From contig NZ_CP059833.1 in the NCBI RefSeq assembly GCF_014117265.1, positions 806,001 to 870,000 on the forward strand: a stretch of 64,000 nt of DNA. Direction: 5' to 3'. The notes beneath the pieces are model-generated. The model saw nothing but the letters and a program-made list of their open reading frames with translations, was not told the origin of the DNA and made no database searches. Position numbers and translations under genes: made by a program. This document shows, one piece after another, positions 45,701-53,571 of the stretch. This stretch comes from Corynebacterium hindlerae. GTDB lineage: Bacteria > Actinomycetota > Actinomycetes > Mycobacteriales > Mycobacteriaceae. How positions within the stretch are numbered: the first letter of the stretch is position 1; each line of letters opens with the position of its first letter.

Positions 45701-45950
45701 CAATCTCGGACGGGGACACCCCGGAAGCAATTCGCGCTAGAACAGCATCCACGATGAGGGAGGTGACGCCCGAATCGGCGGTGCCGGTGACCCGCCATTT
45801 TCCTGGTTTAGGGGTGTCCATCGCAGCGATAAGCTGCTGGGCAGCCCCATCCCAGGTACGAGATTCCGGCGAGGAAGACTCTCCAGCTACGAGCTTGACC
45901 TGTAGTTTTTCCGGCGGGGCGAAGCGAGCTGAGGGCACGAACTGATTCAT
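42753..45950 (-). CDS. adnA: AdnA-type helicase-nuclease with degenerate motor
   Basis: 1,065 residues, partner of AdnB. The P-loop position reads GTADSGVTS (56-64) without the usual GKT/GKS lysine, and the DEXX box reads FVDDAQNL instead of DEYQD, so ATP hydrolysis is unlikely. The nuclease domain is preserved: VIDLKTGKHG and QLFAYQLALAHAE. The C-terminal CDRCVLRTMC together with an earlier VCPLR Cys fits a four-cysteine Fe-S cluster as in AddB. A vestigial AdnA motor fits what is known of the mycobacterial enzyme. Confidence 0.9.
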   Translation of the reverse strand: MNQFVPSARFAPPEKLQVKLVAGESSSPESRTWDGAAQQLIAAMDTPKPGKWRVTGTADSGVTSLIVDAVLARIASGVSPSEIVVLATSKESGALLRKEFAKLLPSVGYVSETPLVQSVHSFAFSLVRLARLRNPESAEDASLGRTPRLITGAQQDLIIQELLQIHAESEDNYWPDNVRDALTMVGFARQLRDFLLRSQERGLGPEQLQGLGHVYNRPMWVAAGKFLQEYEEITQLTGAQLYNASELVVAAHDHLNADEAFREAMQEQIDSLFVDDAQNLDPQAAQLIGVFTHFAQCAVLAGNPEHSVFHFRGATPDSLTSWPVDHEIVLDRRRHAPRQQICYADSEATQHLVVADTLRRAHLIDGTSWDDMAVIVRSNSSIPAVRRALLSAGVPVSLQPTSMVLAQQRLVSGLLLALTLLTEPLTTTELEELILGPIGGADPVTLRRLLRGLRQAEMKRGGTRRATDVLADILRATDELPTDTVEYLTQRELDILLRLTGVLKAGREALAQGASIELTLWEVWDATGLSDRLMNASLRGGALGSQADIDLDAVMALFDAAGDFVERHPAAPLMRFVSTIREEELPSGTRDRRGFAPEAVSILTAHSCIGRHWPLVVVCGVQEGQWPALGETGSLFGQEELVQLHDRDIDPNVITSNTKDKVAEERRLFLLACSRATHTLLVTAVTAPDSDEVEEPSRFVTELAEDPDVLVTTSGTPDAFAELNNDIGDSTQFPRLLSQPSIVAELRRTLEAPDAPEHHKREAARQLARLAEAGIHGAHPDTWWGLAAPSEAEPIMNLNPPVQLSPSKIESALVCPLRTVLSEYGEEDDSPLHLFKGILIHAGAEAYARSVPRADIERMLTEAFVAHTDFPAWLVENELTNWKRTLDRTFEWLDKRTNELVGVEYPVNVVVSALPDGTPIAIRGRIDRLEKQADDALLVIDLKTGKHGVSKDDAEVHPQLFAYQLALAHAEVGPEGATTSNMGLRPEVLGGGWLVYPASEAVKVTERQQPMKDEQQLTDFAALLPEVVTAIQGPQFQAHENLACDRCVLRTMCPAHPEGKALTNV

Positions 45951-46003
45951 GCCTCCATTGTGACAGACGCACCGGACACGGTAAGCTCCCCTACCGCCAT
46001 TTT

Positions 46004-46019
46004 TAGAACATGTGTTCTA
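46004..46019. promoter_or_regulatory. LexA/SOS-box-like palindrome upstream of adnA
   Basis: TAGAACATGTGTTCTA: 7-bp arms around TG. It fits the Gram-positive/actinobacterial SOS core GAAC-N4-GTTC except for the outermost bases (consensus CGAAC...GTTCG). It lies about 55 bp upstream of adnA and overlaps the stop codon of the next gene. Regulation by LexA is inference. Confidence 0.45.
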
Positions 46020-46865
46020 TTTTCCGGTGAGAATGTTAGCAACCCTCTCCAGCCGTTCCGACACTCCCTCAACCTCATCGCTCAAGGCTGATACGAAAAT
46101 CCGGTACATCAGCGCGCGCAGCAACAGCCCAGTGAATTCAGGAACATGGGAGAAGCGATGCACGATGTCGGAGTCGACAGCGTCGAATAACAAGCCATCC
46201 ACCGCAGCGAGCGCTGCCGTGTAGCCATGCGGCCGCACAGTAGCGACGATGTCCGTCACCAGAGGTGGCTGGGTTCCGGAAAACAGCGTGGTAGTGAGCA
46301 TGTCAGCATGACCCACGTGCGACGGTCCCTCAATCGGAGGCAGCAACGGGCTAATGCGTGCTGCCAACCGCAGCGCGGCCTCCAGCTGCGCCCCCGCGAC
46401 CGCGGAAGTATCAAGTCCGAGCGCCAGCAACTGTGCCGGATCATCGGACCAGGCCGCCTGGTCAGCAACACGGTAAATCTCGTGGGTTTTCCACTTCCCC
46501 GTTACTGGTTTGGTAGCGAACTCGGGGGATGGGACGTCGGCAAGCGCGTCAGCGAGGCGAAGACCTACGATCACCACTTCGTCCACCCTGCCCGACGCCA
46601 ATTCCCCGGCTGCGTAGCTGTTCGCCCGCCATCCGGAGACCACAAACCGGCCGTCGGTGGCCCGCACTGGCTTGACCACGCGCAACCCCTCCACATGCAG
46701 GTTCTCCCGCACTTTCGCCGACCACGCCGCGTTATCGGGGTCCAACGCCGGGCTAAGCACAATGTTTCCGATTCGGAACCCGTAATCCCAGGCGTAGCCC
46801 AGCGGGGTGGCATCGCCAGATTCGGCATGAAACGCAGCGCGAACGTGTTCTGGCACAGCCATCAT
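46017..46865 (-). CDS. TIGR02569-like conserved actinobacterial protein
   Basis: About 282 residues starting MMAVPEHVRAAFHAE; AAGGAA precedes the ATG pair at 46865/46862. It has family-like blocks WDYGFRIGNIVLSP, RVVKPVRATDGRFVVSGWRAN and PPLVTDIVATVRPHGYTAALAAVDGL, and resembles the mycobacterial gene upstream of adnA annotated as TIGR02569. The order of strands and a late VGHADMLTTTLFSG hint at a kinase-like (phosphotransferase) fold. The function is unknown. It lies 66 bp upstream of adnA on the same strand. Confidence 0.75.
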   Translation of the reverse strand: MMAVPEHVRAAFHAESGDATPLGYAWDYGFRIGNIVLSPALDPDNAAWSAKVRENLHVEGLRVVKPVRATDGRFVVSGWRANSYAAGELASGRVDEVVIVGLRLADALADVPSPEFATKPVTGKWKTHEIYRVADQAAWSDDPAQLLALGLDTSAVAGAQLEAALRLAARISPLLPPIEGPSHVGHADMLTTTLFSGTQPPLVTDIVATVRPHGYTAALAAVDGLLFDAVDSDIVHRFSHVPEFTGLLLRALMYRIFVSALSDEVEGVSERLERVANILTGK

Positions 46866-46879
46866 CGTCGTTCCTTTCC

Positions 46880-47767
46880 TTAAGGGTGATATCCCAGTGG
46901 GTACGGCCAAGGATTAAAAACGCAGGCCTGTTGATTGTCCGGATAGATTTCCTCCGGATCGATCTGATGCAACACAGAGTTATCCAGGCTCAACGTTTGC
47001 TGCATCATTACCGGAGCTAGATCACCATTTTTCGGACACGCCGCGTGTGCCGCATAGCCGATGCCGTGTCCCACCTCATGATTAATCAGGTATTGGCGGT
47101 AGCTGCCCAGATCTCCGCTAGCAGTTATGGCACCGCGTACCCACCGGGATTCGTTGATGACTACCCGGTCGCCATCGGTGGTGTAACAGCTGGTTTCCAT
47201 CTCGAGGTCATGTCCACACAGTTCATGCGTGGTGGCCATCGACGCCAGCTGGATTCGCATCGTGGGATTTTCCTCCGGCAACACATGTTGGAAAGAAAAC
47301 GCTGGGTCAGCGATCCACCCTTTCGGATTGCTCAACGTGGCGTCGATCATGGCAGCGACAGCATCGTCGCCACCGTAGGCGGCAGTGTCCACGCCGTTTT
47401 CTACTTCGACGACGTAGGTGACGGCTTTGTCGCGCCCCTCACCCACCTTTGGCCCAGGCTTACCGACGACCCGGTACGTCTTATCCCCCGCCTCAGCGAA
47501 GGAACCACCAGGTGGAAGATCCCCTATGCCAATCGGTAGCGCCATTGTCCTATCTGGGACGGGGCCGATGGATTTGGACTCCTCATCGCCATGGTGTGAT
47601 GCAGCATGCGTTGTCGCTGCTGGCGTGGTGATGTCCGGTTGTGGGTTGCGCGTTATATCGACGAGAATCCAGATAGTGACCACCAGTAACACTGGTATGG
47701 CATACGCTCGCCACCCGTATTCACGCGCAAAACGGACCAGGACCGGTTCCGAATGAGGAGAATTCAC
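46880..47767 (-). CDS. Membrane-anchored DUF3152 metalloprotease-like protein
   Basis: 295 residues. One N-terminal membrane helix (YAIPVLLVVTIWILV) is followed by a Thr/Ser/His-rich linker and an extracytoplasmic domain. The zinc signature HEVGHGIGYAAH (HExxHxxxxxH) is complete, and cysteines in HELCGHDLE, TSCYTT, HAACPKN and QQACVF probably form disulphides. DUF3152 proteins are common in Actinobacteria next to adnA-region genes. The substrate is unknown. 15 bp separate it from the TIGR02569-like gene start. Confidence 0.87.
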   Translation of the reverse strand: MNSPHSEPVLVRFAREYGWRAYAIPVLLVVTIWILVDITRNPQPDITTPAATTHAASHHGDEESKSIGPVPDRTMALPIGIGDLPPGGSFAEAGDKTYRVVGKPGPKVGEGRDKAVTYVVEVENGVDTAAYGGDDAVAAMIDATLSNPKGWIADPAFSFQHVLPEENPTMRIQLASMATTHELCGHDLEMETSCYTTDGDRVVINESRWVRGAITASGDLGSYRQYLINHEVGHGIGYAAHAACPKNGDLAPVMMQQTLSLDNSVLHQIDPEEIYPDNQQACVFNPWPYPLGYHP

Positions 47768-47773
47768 AGCTCT

Positions 47774-47998
47774 TTAACCAACAAATCCCACTGGTCGGGA
47801 AGCTGCGGCACCGAACTCCACGTAGGCGATCCGCGCGCCGCGCACCAGGAACGTGCGACCGCGTTCGTCGGAAAGCTCAAGCACACCACCGTCCTGGCTC
47901 AGCACCTCCGCAACGCGAGCCTGAAGCTCTTCCTTCGGCGTATCGGTGGACAGTGTCAATTCCCGCGGGTTGTCGCTAAAACCAATTTTGATGTCCAT
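47774..47998 (-). CDS. DUF3107 small protein
   Basis: 74-residue protein (MDIKIGFSDNPRELTL) with the typical DUF3107 ending GRTFLVRGARIAYVEFG, then a short variable tail. It is conserved in Actinobacteria upstream of the DUF3152 gene, 6 bp away here. The function is unknown; in the family it is short, acidic and cytoplasmic. Confidence 0.85.
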   Translation of the reverse strand: MDIKIGFSDNPRELTLSTDTPKEELQARVAEVLSQDGGVLELSDERGRTFLVRGARIAYVEFGAAASRPVGFVG

Positions 47999-48148
47999 GA
48001 TGTCCTCTTATCTCGCTGGATTTACGCAATTCGCTGCCCTAGTTTAAGGCAGCAGCTACACTCGGTTCATCTTATCCTTGACGGTAGCTAGCCGGAGCGC
48101 AGGCCGGGCCGGTGTTAAAACCGCTGTTCGTTGACTAGTATCAAGATC

Positions 48149-49516
48149 GTGTCTGCACAACAGAAATCCAGTAAACCGACCTTTGCCGAACTAGGTGTCG
48201 CCGCGGAGATCTGTGAGGCGCTAGCTGCGCGAGGGATCACTCACACCTTTGCCATTCAGGAGCTGACGCTTCCGATCGCGTTGGAGGGGTCCGATATCAT
48301 CGGCCAAGCACGCACCGGCATGGGAAAGACCTTGGGTTTTGGTGTCCCGCTGCTGGATCGGGTGTTTGACTCCGCTGACATTGCAGAACTCGATGGCACC
48401 CCACGCGCGCTCGTCGTCACGCCAACCCGTGAACTGGCCGTGCAGGTGGCAGAAGACCTCACCATCGCCGCACAACACACGCCCGTGCGTGTCATGACGG
48501 TGTACGGCGGTCGCCCATATGAGGAGCAGATTGCCAAGCTTAACGACGGCGTAGATGTCATCGTGGGCACTCCCGGGCGCCTCATTGACCTGTACCAACA
48601 GGGCGCCCTGGCCCTTGACCAAGTAGCAATCCTCGTGCTGGATGAGGCCGATGAGATGCTCGACCTCGGTTTCCTCCCTGCGATTGAGAAACTGCTCAAG
48701 GCCCTGACTCATCAGCACCAAACCATGTTGTTTTCCGCCACGATGCCGGGCCCTATCATCACGTTGGCCCGCAGCTTCCTGAACAAGCCCATCCACATTC
48801 GTGCAGAGAGCGACAGCAATCAACACACCCACGCCACCACAAAGCAGGTGGTCATTCAGGCCCACCGCATGGACAAGGTGGCGATCGTCGTAAAGGCCCT
48901 GCAGGCAGCTGAGCGAGGTCGCACCATCATCTTCACCCGCACCAAGCGCAGCGCCGCGGAAGTGGCCAATGATCTTGCCACCGCGGGCTTCACCGTCGGC
49001 GCCGTGCACGGCGACTTGGGCCAGGTCGCCCGTGAGAAATCCCTCCAGGCGTTCCGCGATGGCACCGTGGACATTCTGGTGGCCACCGACGTTGCTGCCC
49101 GAGGCATCGACGTTGACGACGTCACCCACGTCATCAACTACCAAACTCCCGACGATCCCATGACCTATGTCCACCGCATTGGCCGCACCGGACGCGCCGG
49201 ACATAGTGGCACTGCTATCACGCTGGTAGGCTTTGACGAGCTCGCAAAGTGGCAGCTGGTCAATTCCGAACTTGATCTGGATGTTCCAGAGCCACCGCAG
49301 CTCTTTTCTACCTCACCGGAGTTGTTTGAGCTGCTGAATATCCCGGAGGATGCTGGTAGCAGCGTGGGACCTGCTAGGCGAGTGTTCGGTGGGTTCAGCA
49401 GCACCCAGCGGCTTCGTGGCGGTCGCCGCCCTCAGGAACGTGGTTCGCGAAGTGACAAGTCGACCCATGAGCGCATGACTTCCGCACGTCTCCGCCGAAA
49501 GGGTCGCAAGAGGTGA
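48149..49516 (+). CDS. DEAD-box RNA helicase
   Basis: 455 residues from GTG 48149 (MSAQQKSSKPTF; the frame continues to a TTG at 48131). All motifs are present: Q-motif region THTFAIQELTLPIAL, RTGMGKT (motif I), PTREL, TPGR, DEAD in LVLDEADEML, SAT, RGIDVDDVTHVINY and HRIGRTGRAG. The basic C-terminal extension (RGGRRPQERGSRSDK) probably contacts RNA. It is related to M. tuberculosis RhlE (Rv3211), in the same neighbourhood. The stop overlaps the next gene's GTG. Confidence 0.93.
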   Translation: MSAQQKSSKPTFAELGVAAEICEALAARGITHTFAIQELTLPIALEGSDIIGQARTGMGKTLGFGVPLLDRVFDSADIAELDGTPRALVVTPTRELAVQVAEDLTIAAQHTPVRVMTVYGGRPYEEQIAKLNDGVDVIVGTPGRLIDLYQQGALALDQVAILVLDEADEMLDLGFLPAIEKLLKALTHQHQTMLFSATMPGPIITLARSFLNKPIHIRAESDSNQHTHATTKQVVIQAHRMDKVAIVVKALQAAERGRTIIFTRTKRSAAEVANDLATAGFTVGAVHGDLGQVAREKSLQAFRDGTVDILVATDVAARGIDVDDVTHVINYQTPDDPMTYVHRIGRTGRAGHSGTAITLVGFDELAKWQLVNSELDLDVPEPPQLFSTSPELFELLNIPEDAGSSVGPARRVFGGFSSTQRLRGGRRPQERGSRSDKSTHERMTSARLRRKGRKR

Positions 49517-50769
49517 ACAAAACGCACCGCAATACCCCGTTGCAGCGCTCGCCCAAGGATCTCATCGCCACCGCGGTCATCACTACCGTGGCACTCACCG
49601 GAATCACAGTGGCGTGGGCCGCTGCGCCGATCCGACATTCTGAGCTCACCCCTGCAGAGCAACCTTTCGAGAGCCCGGTCGTGCTAGCAGCGCTTCCGTC
49701 TCATTTGCGGGAAACGTGGCGAGCTGCCGATAGCGCCGTCCCTGCCCTTGTCCGCCCCTTGGTGGTGGATGGGCTCGTGATCACCGCGAACGGTGGCACT
49801 GTGTCAGCAATGGATCCCCGCACGGGGCAGCCGGTGTGGACATACACCCGTGACCTTGAGGTGTGTTCCTTGGGCTTAGCCTTCAACTCCGTTGTCGCCA
49901 CTTACCGCAACTCTGCGGGGTGCGGCGACGTCACCCGGATCGATGCCAAACAGGGCACCTACGAGGCGACACGGAGCGCCCCCGCCCCCGATCACGTGGT
50001 GCCCCTGGCTTCAAATGACCGCGTCGGCACTGTCAGCCCAGAGCGGGTCGAGCTCTGGCGCAGTGATCTCGTCCGCACCGTCGAGTACGGAGACAAAACT
50101 GCCAAGCAGGAGCCGAATCAGCAGCCTCATGAAGCCTGCACGATCTCATCGGCCCTGAGCCGCAAGGAGCTCCTTGCGGTGGCAGAAACCTGTCCTGAGC
50201 AGCCCGATAACACCATGCTCCGGTTCCTAAGCTCCACCCCGGATGACTCGCGCGAGCCCACCGTCAAGGCCGATGTCTCGGTACCTGGCTCCGACGCACA
50301 GCTGATTGGCGTTGGCCAGAAACTTGCCTCGGTATATGTACCGAGCAGCACGCCCCAGCTGATTTCTTACGACGATACCGGGAAGGAAAAATCCAGGCTC
50401 GCGGTGAAGCCGAGCCGCCTGGTGGCTGAGCACTTGAGCAGCGATACTGCGACTGCGTTTGCTCCGGAGACCGCGGACTTGCCACACCACATGACCTGGT
50501 TTGATGGCGAGAGGCTGTACCTTTTGAATCCGGCGACCCTTGCCACCGAGGTCATCTTCGAGGGGGCCATTGGCACAGGCGCTGCGGTCGGCGATCGCAT
50601 CGCGTTCCCGATACCTGGTGGAATTGCTGTCGGGAATTGGAGCACGGGGAAGGTAGAAAAAACTATCCCCGTTGACAGGAAGGGCTACACCGGTAGGGTA
50701 TCACTAGCTGTAGCGGGGACTACTGTCGTCGAGAAGCGCGGCGATGCCGTGGTGATCCTTCGCAGCTAG
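49513..50769 (+). CDS. Membrane-anchored beta-propeller protein (Rv3212-like)
   Basis: 418 residues from GTG 49513 (GTGA overlap with the helicase stop, so coupled translation). One N-terminal membrane helix (LIATAVITTVALTGITVAWA) is followed by an extracytoplasmic PQQ-like repeat domain (VITANGGTVSAMDPRTGQPVWTY, LYLLNPATLATEVI, GIAVGNWSTGKVEKTI). The Cys pairs LEVCSLG/AGCGDV and ACTISS/AETCPEQ could be disulphides. Matches M. tuberculosis Rv3212 by position after rhlE. The function is unknown. Confidence 0.82.
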   Translation: MNKTHRNTPLQRSPKDLIATAVITTVALTGITVAWAAAPIRHSELTPAEQPFESPVVLAALPSHLRETWRAADSAVPALVRPLVVDGLVITANGGTVSAMDPRTGQPVWTYTRDLEVCSLGLAFNSVVATYRNSAGCGDVTRIDAKQGTYEATRSAPAPDHVVPLASNDRVGTVSPERVELWRSDLVRTVEYGDKTAKQEPNQQPHEACTISSALSRKELLAVAETCPEQPDNTMLRFLSSTPDDSREPTVKADVSVPGSDAQLIGVGQKLASVYVPSSTPQLISYDDTGKEKSRLAVKPSRLVAEHLSSDTATAFAPETADLPHHMTWFDGERLYLLNPATLATEVIFEGAIGTGAAVGDRIAFPIPGGIAVGNWSTGKVEKTIPVDRKGYTGRVSLAVAGTTVVEKRGDAVVILRS

Positions 50770-51200
50770 CGGTGGTTTGCGGTCGCCCACGCCAGCGACT
50801 TCGAGTTGAACAATAGGAACAGGCCGAGCACGCCGGACACCGCCACGACGCCTGCCCACGCGGGCTGACCTGCAGACCACATGTAGTAGGCCACTACCAG
50901 CAGGAACATTTCCAGCATGGCGACGGGACCTCGTCCCCAGCGGCGTCCCTTATTCATGCTGATTGCTCCCGCGAGCACCGCGCCGAAAATGATGATGAAG
51001 TAGATGGCGGTGCCGTAGCCGATCAGTCCAGCACGAGCCTCGGTGTCCGTGACAATCGCGGCGTCTCGCTCGCCGATCAGCTCGCGGTAAATCAAAATTC
51101 CGGCGTACCCCAGGCCGATCAACGACTGGATCATAGCCAGGTAACCAGCATATTTTACGGGGGTGGGGACTCGAGGCTCAGCATTAATCACGCTCCACAT
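50766..51200 (-). CDS. Four-helix membrane protein, unknown function
   Basis: 144 residues from ATG 51200 (MWSVINAEPRVPTPVKYAG) with four membrane helices, including YLAMIQSLIGLGYAGILIY and TAIYFIIIFGAVLAGAISM. The pattern resembles actinobacterial proteins found next to Rv3212 homologues. It converges with that gene (overlapping stop codons) and is divergent from the kinase, 40 bp apart. An open frame continues upstream, but it runs antisense to the kinase gene. Confidence 0.72.
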   Translation of the reverse strand: MWSVINAEPRVPTPVKYAGYLAMIQSLIGLGYAGILIYRELIGERDAAIVTDTEARAGLIGYGTAIYFIIIFGAVLAGAISMNKGRRWGRGPVAMLEMFLLVVAYYMWSAGQPAWAGVVAVSGVLGLFLLFNSKSLAWATANHR

Positions 51201-51240
51201 CCTAACCCGAACGCGCGCGATGCCACTACACTGACCAGTT

Positions 51241-52221
51241 ATGCGATGCCTGCTGCTGACCAACCCCAACTCGACGAGCCTCACCGAGCGTTCCTTCCGA
51301 GCTGCCCTCGCCCCACTGCTTGCGGTGAGCAACGTCACTGCCAGGCATACCCAACACCCCGAACACGCCGCCGAGATCGTACGGGGCCTGACCCGCGACG
51401 ATTACGATGCAGTTATCGTCTTCGGTGGCGATGGCACCGTGAACGAGGTGATCAGCGGGCTGCTGGGTCCAGACCCTTCCCAGCGCCCCGCTCCCGAGGA
51501 ACTTCCTCGGGTCGCGGTGGTGCCTACGGGGTCGGCCAACGTTTTCGCCCGCGCGCTGGGCTTTCCGAACAACCCCGTGGAGGCCGCCCACCAACTCGCT
51601 GACCTCATGGCTGCCGGCACTTATCGACGACTGCCGGTTGGCGCCGTGAATGACCGCTGGTTTTGCGTGAACGTCGGCTTCGGCATGGACGCTGAAGTGA
51701 TCCGACGGATGGACAAACTCCGTGACCGTGGCATTCCAGCCACACCGTGGAATTACTCTGCCATTGCACACTCTGCGTGGCGCAAACTCCGCCGCACCCC
51801 ACCACATATTCACTTTGATGCTTGGACACACGAGGAGAAACACGTAACCGGGGACGTGCCTTTTGTCATCGTGTCCAATACGAATCCGTGGACGTACGCG
51901 GGGCCAGTACCCATCGTCACCAATCCTGAGCACAGCATGGGAAGCGGATGCTCGTTGTATGCACTTTCGCGTATCTCCGACATCGATGGTTCCCTCGCCA
52001 TCATCAGCGCAATAGGCATCCCATTAAGCAATTTGTTGAAAAACCAGCTCGACTTCCAAGAAACCCGAGTTGACGATGCGGTACACATCACTCTATCTTC
52101 ACAAACGAAACTAAAGTGGCAGGTAGATGGCGAATATGCCGGAGCAAACAAAGAACTAACCATCACATCCTTCCCGGAATCCATCGATGTAATCTGCCGA
52201 AAAAATCATCACTTCGCGTGA
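51241..52221 (+). CDS. Diacylglycerol kinase family lipid kinase
   Basis: 326 residues. The DAGK catalytic signature FGGDGTVNEVISGL (about 61-74) and PTGSANVFARALG are present, followed by the C-terminal beta-sandwich ending KWQVDGEYAG. Family enzymes phosphorylate diacylglycerol or related lipids to phosphatidate, feeding phospholipid and PIM synthesis in this group. ATG 51241 is used. It is followed by the long whiB1 upstream region. Confidence 0.88.
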   Translation: MRCLLLTNPNSTSLTERSFRAALAPLLAVSNVTARHTQHPEHAAEIVRGLTRDDYDAVIVFGGDGTVNEVISGLLGPDPSQRPAPEELPRVAVVPTGSANVFARALGFPNNPVEAAHQLADLMAAGTYRRLPVGAVNDRWFCVNVGFGMDAEVIRRMDKLRDRGIPATPWNYSAIAHSAWRKLRRTPPHIHFDAWTHEEKHVTGDVPFVIVSNTNPWTYAGPVPIVTNPEHSMGSGCSLYALSRISDIDGSLAIISAIGIPLSNLLKNQLDFQETRVDDAVHITLSSQTKLKWQVDGEYAGANKELTITSFPESIDVICRKNHHFA

Positions 52222-52512
52222 TCTTGCACACAAAATTGCTCTAAAGTCTAGCCAAGATTGCGTGGACATGTCATGATTCATCGGTAACGAAAACGACGGG
52301 TTGTAAAACCTTAGTCGAACTTTTTGGGTACAACAGGTTACGCCCTGATGAACTAGCTCCCACAGAGCCAGCCCCCCGAGGCTGCCATCACCGCTAACCG
52401 CCACCACGCATCAAACAAGGGACCGTCCCGGACCCTCCCCTTGTGCTGCCCCGGTAGCAGTTGACTCATCAAGTACCACAGACTGTAAGAACGACACGCT
52501 AGGAGAAACCCC
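52222..52512. other. Long upstream region of whiB1
   Basis: 291 bp without a convincing gene. It must contain the whiB1 promoter and a long 5' leader. A weak stem (AAGGGACCGTCCC / GGACCCTCCCCTT, about 52419-52441) is visible, and AGGAG precedes the whiB1 ATG. No clear known operator is recognised. Confidence 0.5.
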
Positions 52513-52773
52513 ATGGATTGGCGCCACGAAGCCGTATGCCGCGACGAAGACCCAGAGCTCTTCTTCCCAGTAGGCAACTCCGGCCCAGCACTCGCACAGA
52601 TCGCAGCCGCAAAGATGGTATGCAACCGCTGCCCAGTAACCTCCCAGTGCCTCGCATGGGCACTCGAGTCCGGCCAGGACGCCGGTGTCTGGGGCGGTAT
52701 GAGCGAAGACGAACGACGCGCACTCCGCCGCCGCAAGAACCGTGGCCGCGGCCGTACCCGCACCACCGTCTAA
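52513..52773 (+). CDS. whiB1: WhiB1-type Fe-S transcriptional regulator (WhcE in C. glutamicum)
   Basis: 86-residue 4Fe-4S protein of the Wbl family. Cysteine ligands are Cys9, Cys37, Cys40 and Cys46; the GVWGG turn and the basic tail RRRKNRGRGRTR bind DNA/SigA. Near-identical in pattern to mycobacterial WhiB1 (MDWRH.AVCRDEDPELFFP). It partners with the primary sigma factor and responds to NO. Its nearness to sigH-rshA equals C. glutamicum whcE–rshA–sigH and M. tuberculosis whiB1–sigH. Confidence 0.95.
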   Translation: MDWRHEAVCRDEDPELFFPVGNSGPALAQIAAAKMVCNRCPVTSQCLAWALESGQDAGVWGGMSEDERRALRRRKNRGRGRTRTTV

Positions 52774-52847
52774 TTAACACGTTTGCCCATCCCTCCATTA
52801 AAGTGGATGAGACTTAATACCCCTTTTAACCAAGCAAGGAGGCAGCC

Positions 52848-52922
52848 ATGAGCAAGCGTGGCCGCAAGCGTAAGGATCGCCGTAAGAGCAAAGCAAACCA
52901 CGGCAAGCGCCCTAACGCATAA
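52848..52922 (+). CDS. Ribosomal protein bL37 (24 residues)
   Basis: 24-residue, extremely basic peptide beginning MSKRGRKRKDRRKSK and ending NHGKRPNA, matching the actinobacterial-specific large-subunit protein bL37. A strong AAGGAGG precedes ATG 52848. It sits between whiB1 and a terminator, as in mycobacteria. It is easily missed because of its size. Confidence 0.93.
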   Translation: MSKRGRKRKDRRKSKANHGKRPNA

Positions 52923-52946
52923 CTAGAGCGTGTTCTTACAGCACCG

Positions 52947-52980
52947 AAGCTCCTGCTGGGATTACCAGCAGGAGCTTTCG
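52947..52980 (+). terminator. Terminator after bL37
   Basis: Perfect 13-bp stem AAGCTCCTGCTGG / CCAGCAGGAGCTT with 5-nt loop, 24 bp after the bL37 stop; only a short T tail (TTTCG). Confidence 0.8.
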
Positions 52981-53042
52981 CATTGCCCCGGGATCGTTGT
53001 GTCAGTGCGTGGGGGCCGGGATTGTCTTGTCAGACACCACGA

Positions 53043-53528
53043 CCCCGACATTACGCCCCCGAGGTTGCCCCAAAATCGCTGCGACGAGCCCGAACTTCGG
53101 GAGGGTAATGTCGGGGAGAAAACCAAACATCCCCCACCGCACCTCAACAGCGCAATTATTGTAGCCAATGTGACTATTGGGAATCCTGTGACAGTAGGAA
53201 ACGTGCCCCGCGAGCGCGGTCCCGGGATTGCCTTGCCCGAATCCTTGACCCCGAATTTACGCCCCCGAGGTTGCCCCTAAATCGCTGCGACAAGCCCGAA
53301 CTTCGGGAGGGTAATGTCGGGGAGAAAGCCAAACATCCCCCACCGCACCTCAACAGCGCAATTATTGTAGCCAATGTGACTATTGGGAATCCTGTGACAG
53401 TAGGAAACGTGCCCCGCGAGCGCGGTCCCGGGATTGCCTTGCCCGAATCCTTGACCCCGAATTTACGCCCCCGAGGTTGCCCCAAAATCGCTGCGACGAG
53501 CCCGAACTTCGGGAGGGTAATGTCGGGG
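53043..53528 (-). repeat. Tandem array of the 74-bp palindromic repeat (206-bp period)
   Basis: Three copies of the 74-bp element at 53043-53116, 53249-53322 and 53455-53528, all in the reverse orientation relative to copies 1 and 2. They are spaced exactly 206 bp apart. The two 132-bp spacers are nearly identical (AAAACC versus AAAGCC at the start), including ACAGCGCAATTATTGTAGCC. So a 206-bp unit was duplicated. It fills most of the 590-bp gap between the bL37 terminator and rshA. No gene is seen in it. Confidence 0.9.
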
Positions 53529-53571
53529 AGAAAGCCAACATCCCCCTAAAATCCGAAAAATAACCCCGCGG

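Noticed and set aside
39428-45950. Phage-defence helicase-nuclease system
   Set aside because: Motifs, lengths and gene order match the chromosomal AdnAB repair complex; no defence partners or mobility signs nearby.
48221-49204. 327-codon minus-strand open frame inside the DEAD-box helicase
   Set aside because: Antisense shadow; the helicase frame has every motif of its family.
53043-53528. CRISPR array
   Set aside because: Only three 74-bp units with 132-bp spacers that are nearly identical to each other; no cas genes. This is a tandem duplication of a palindromic element.
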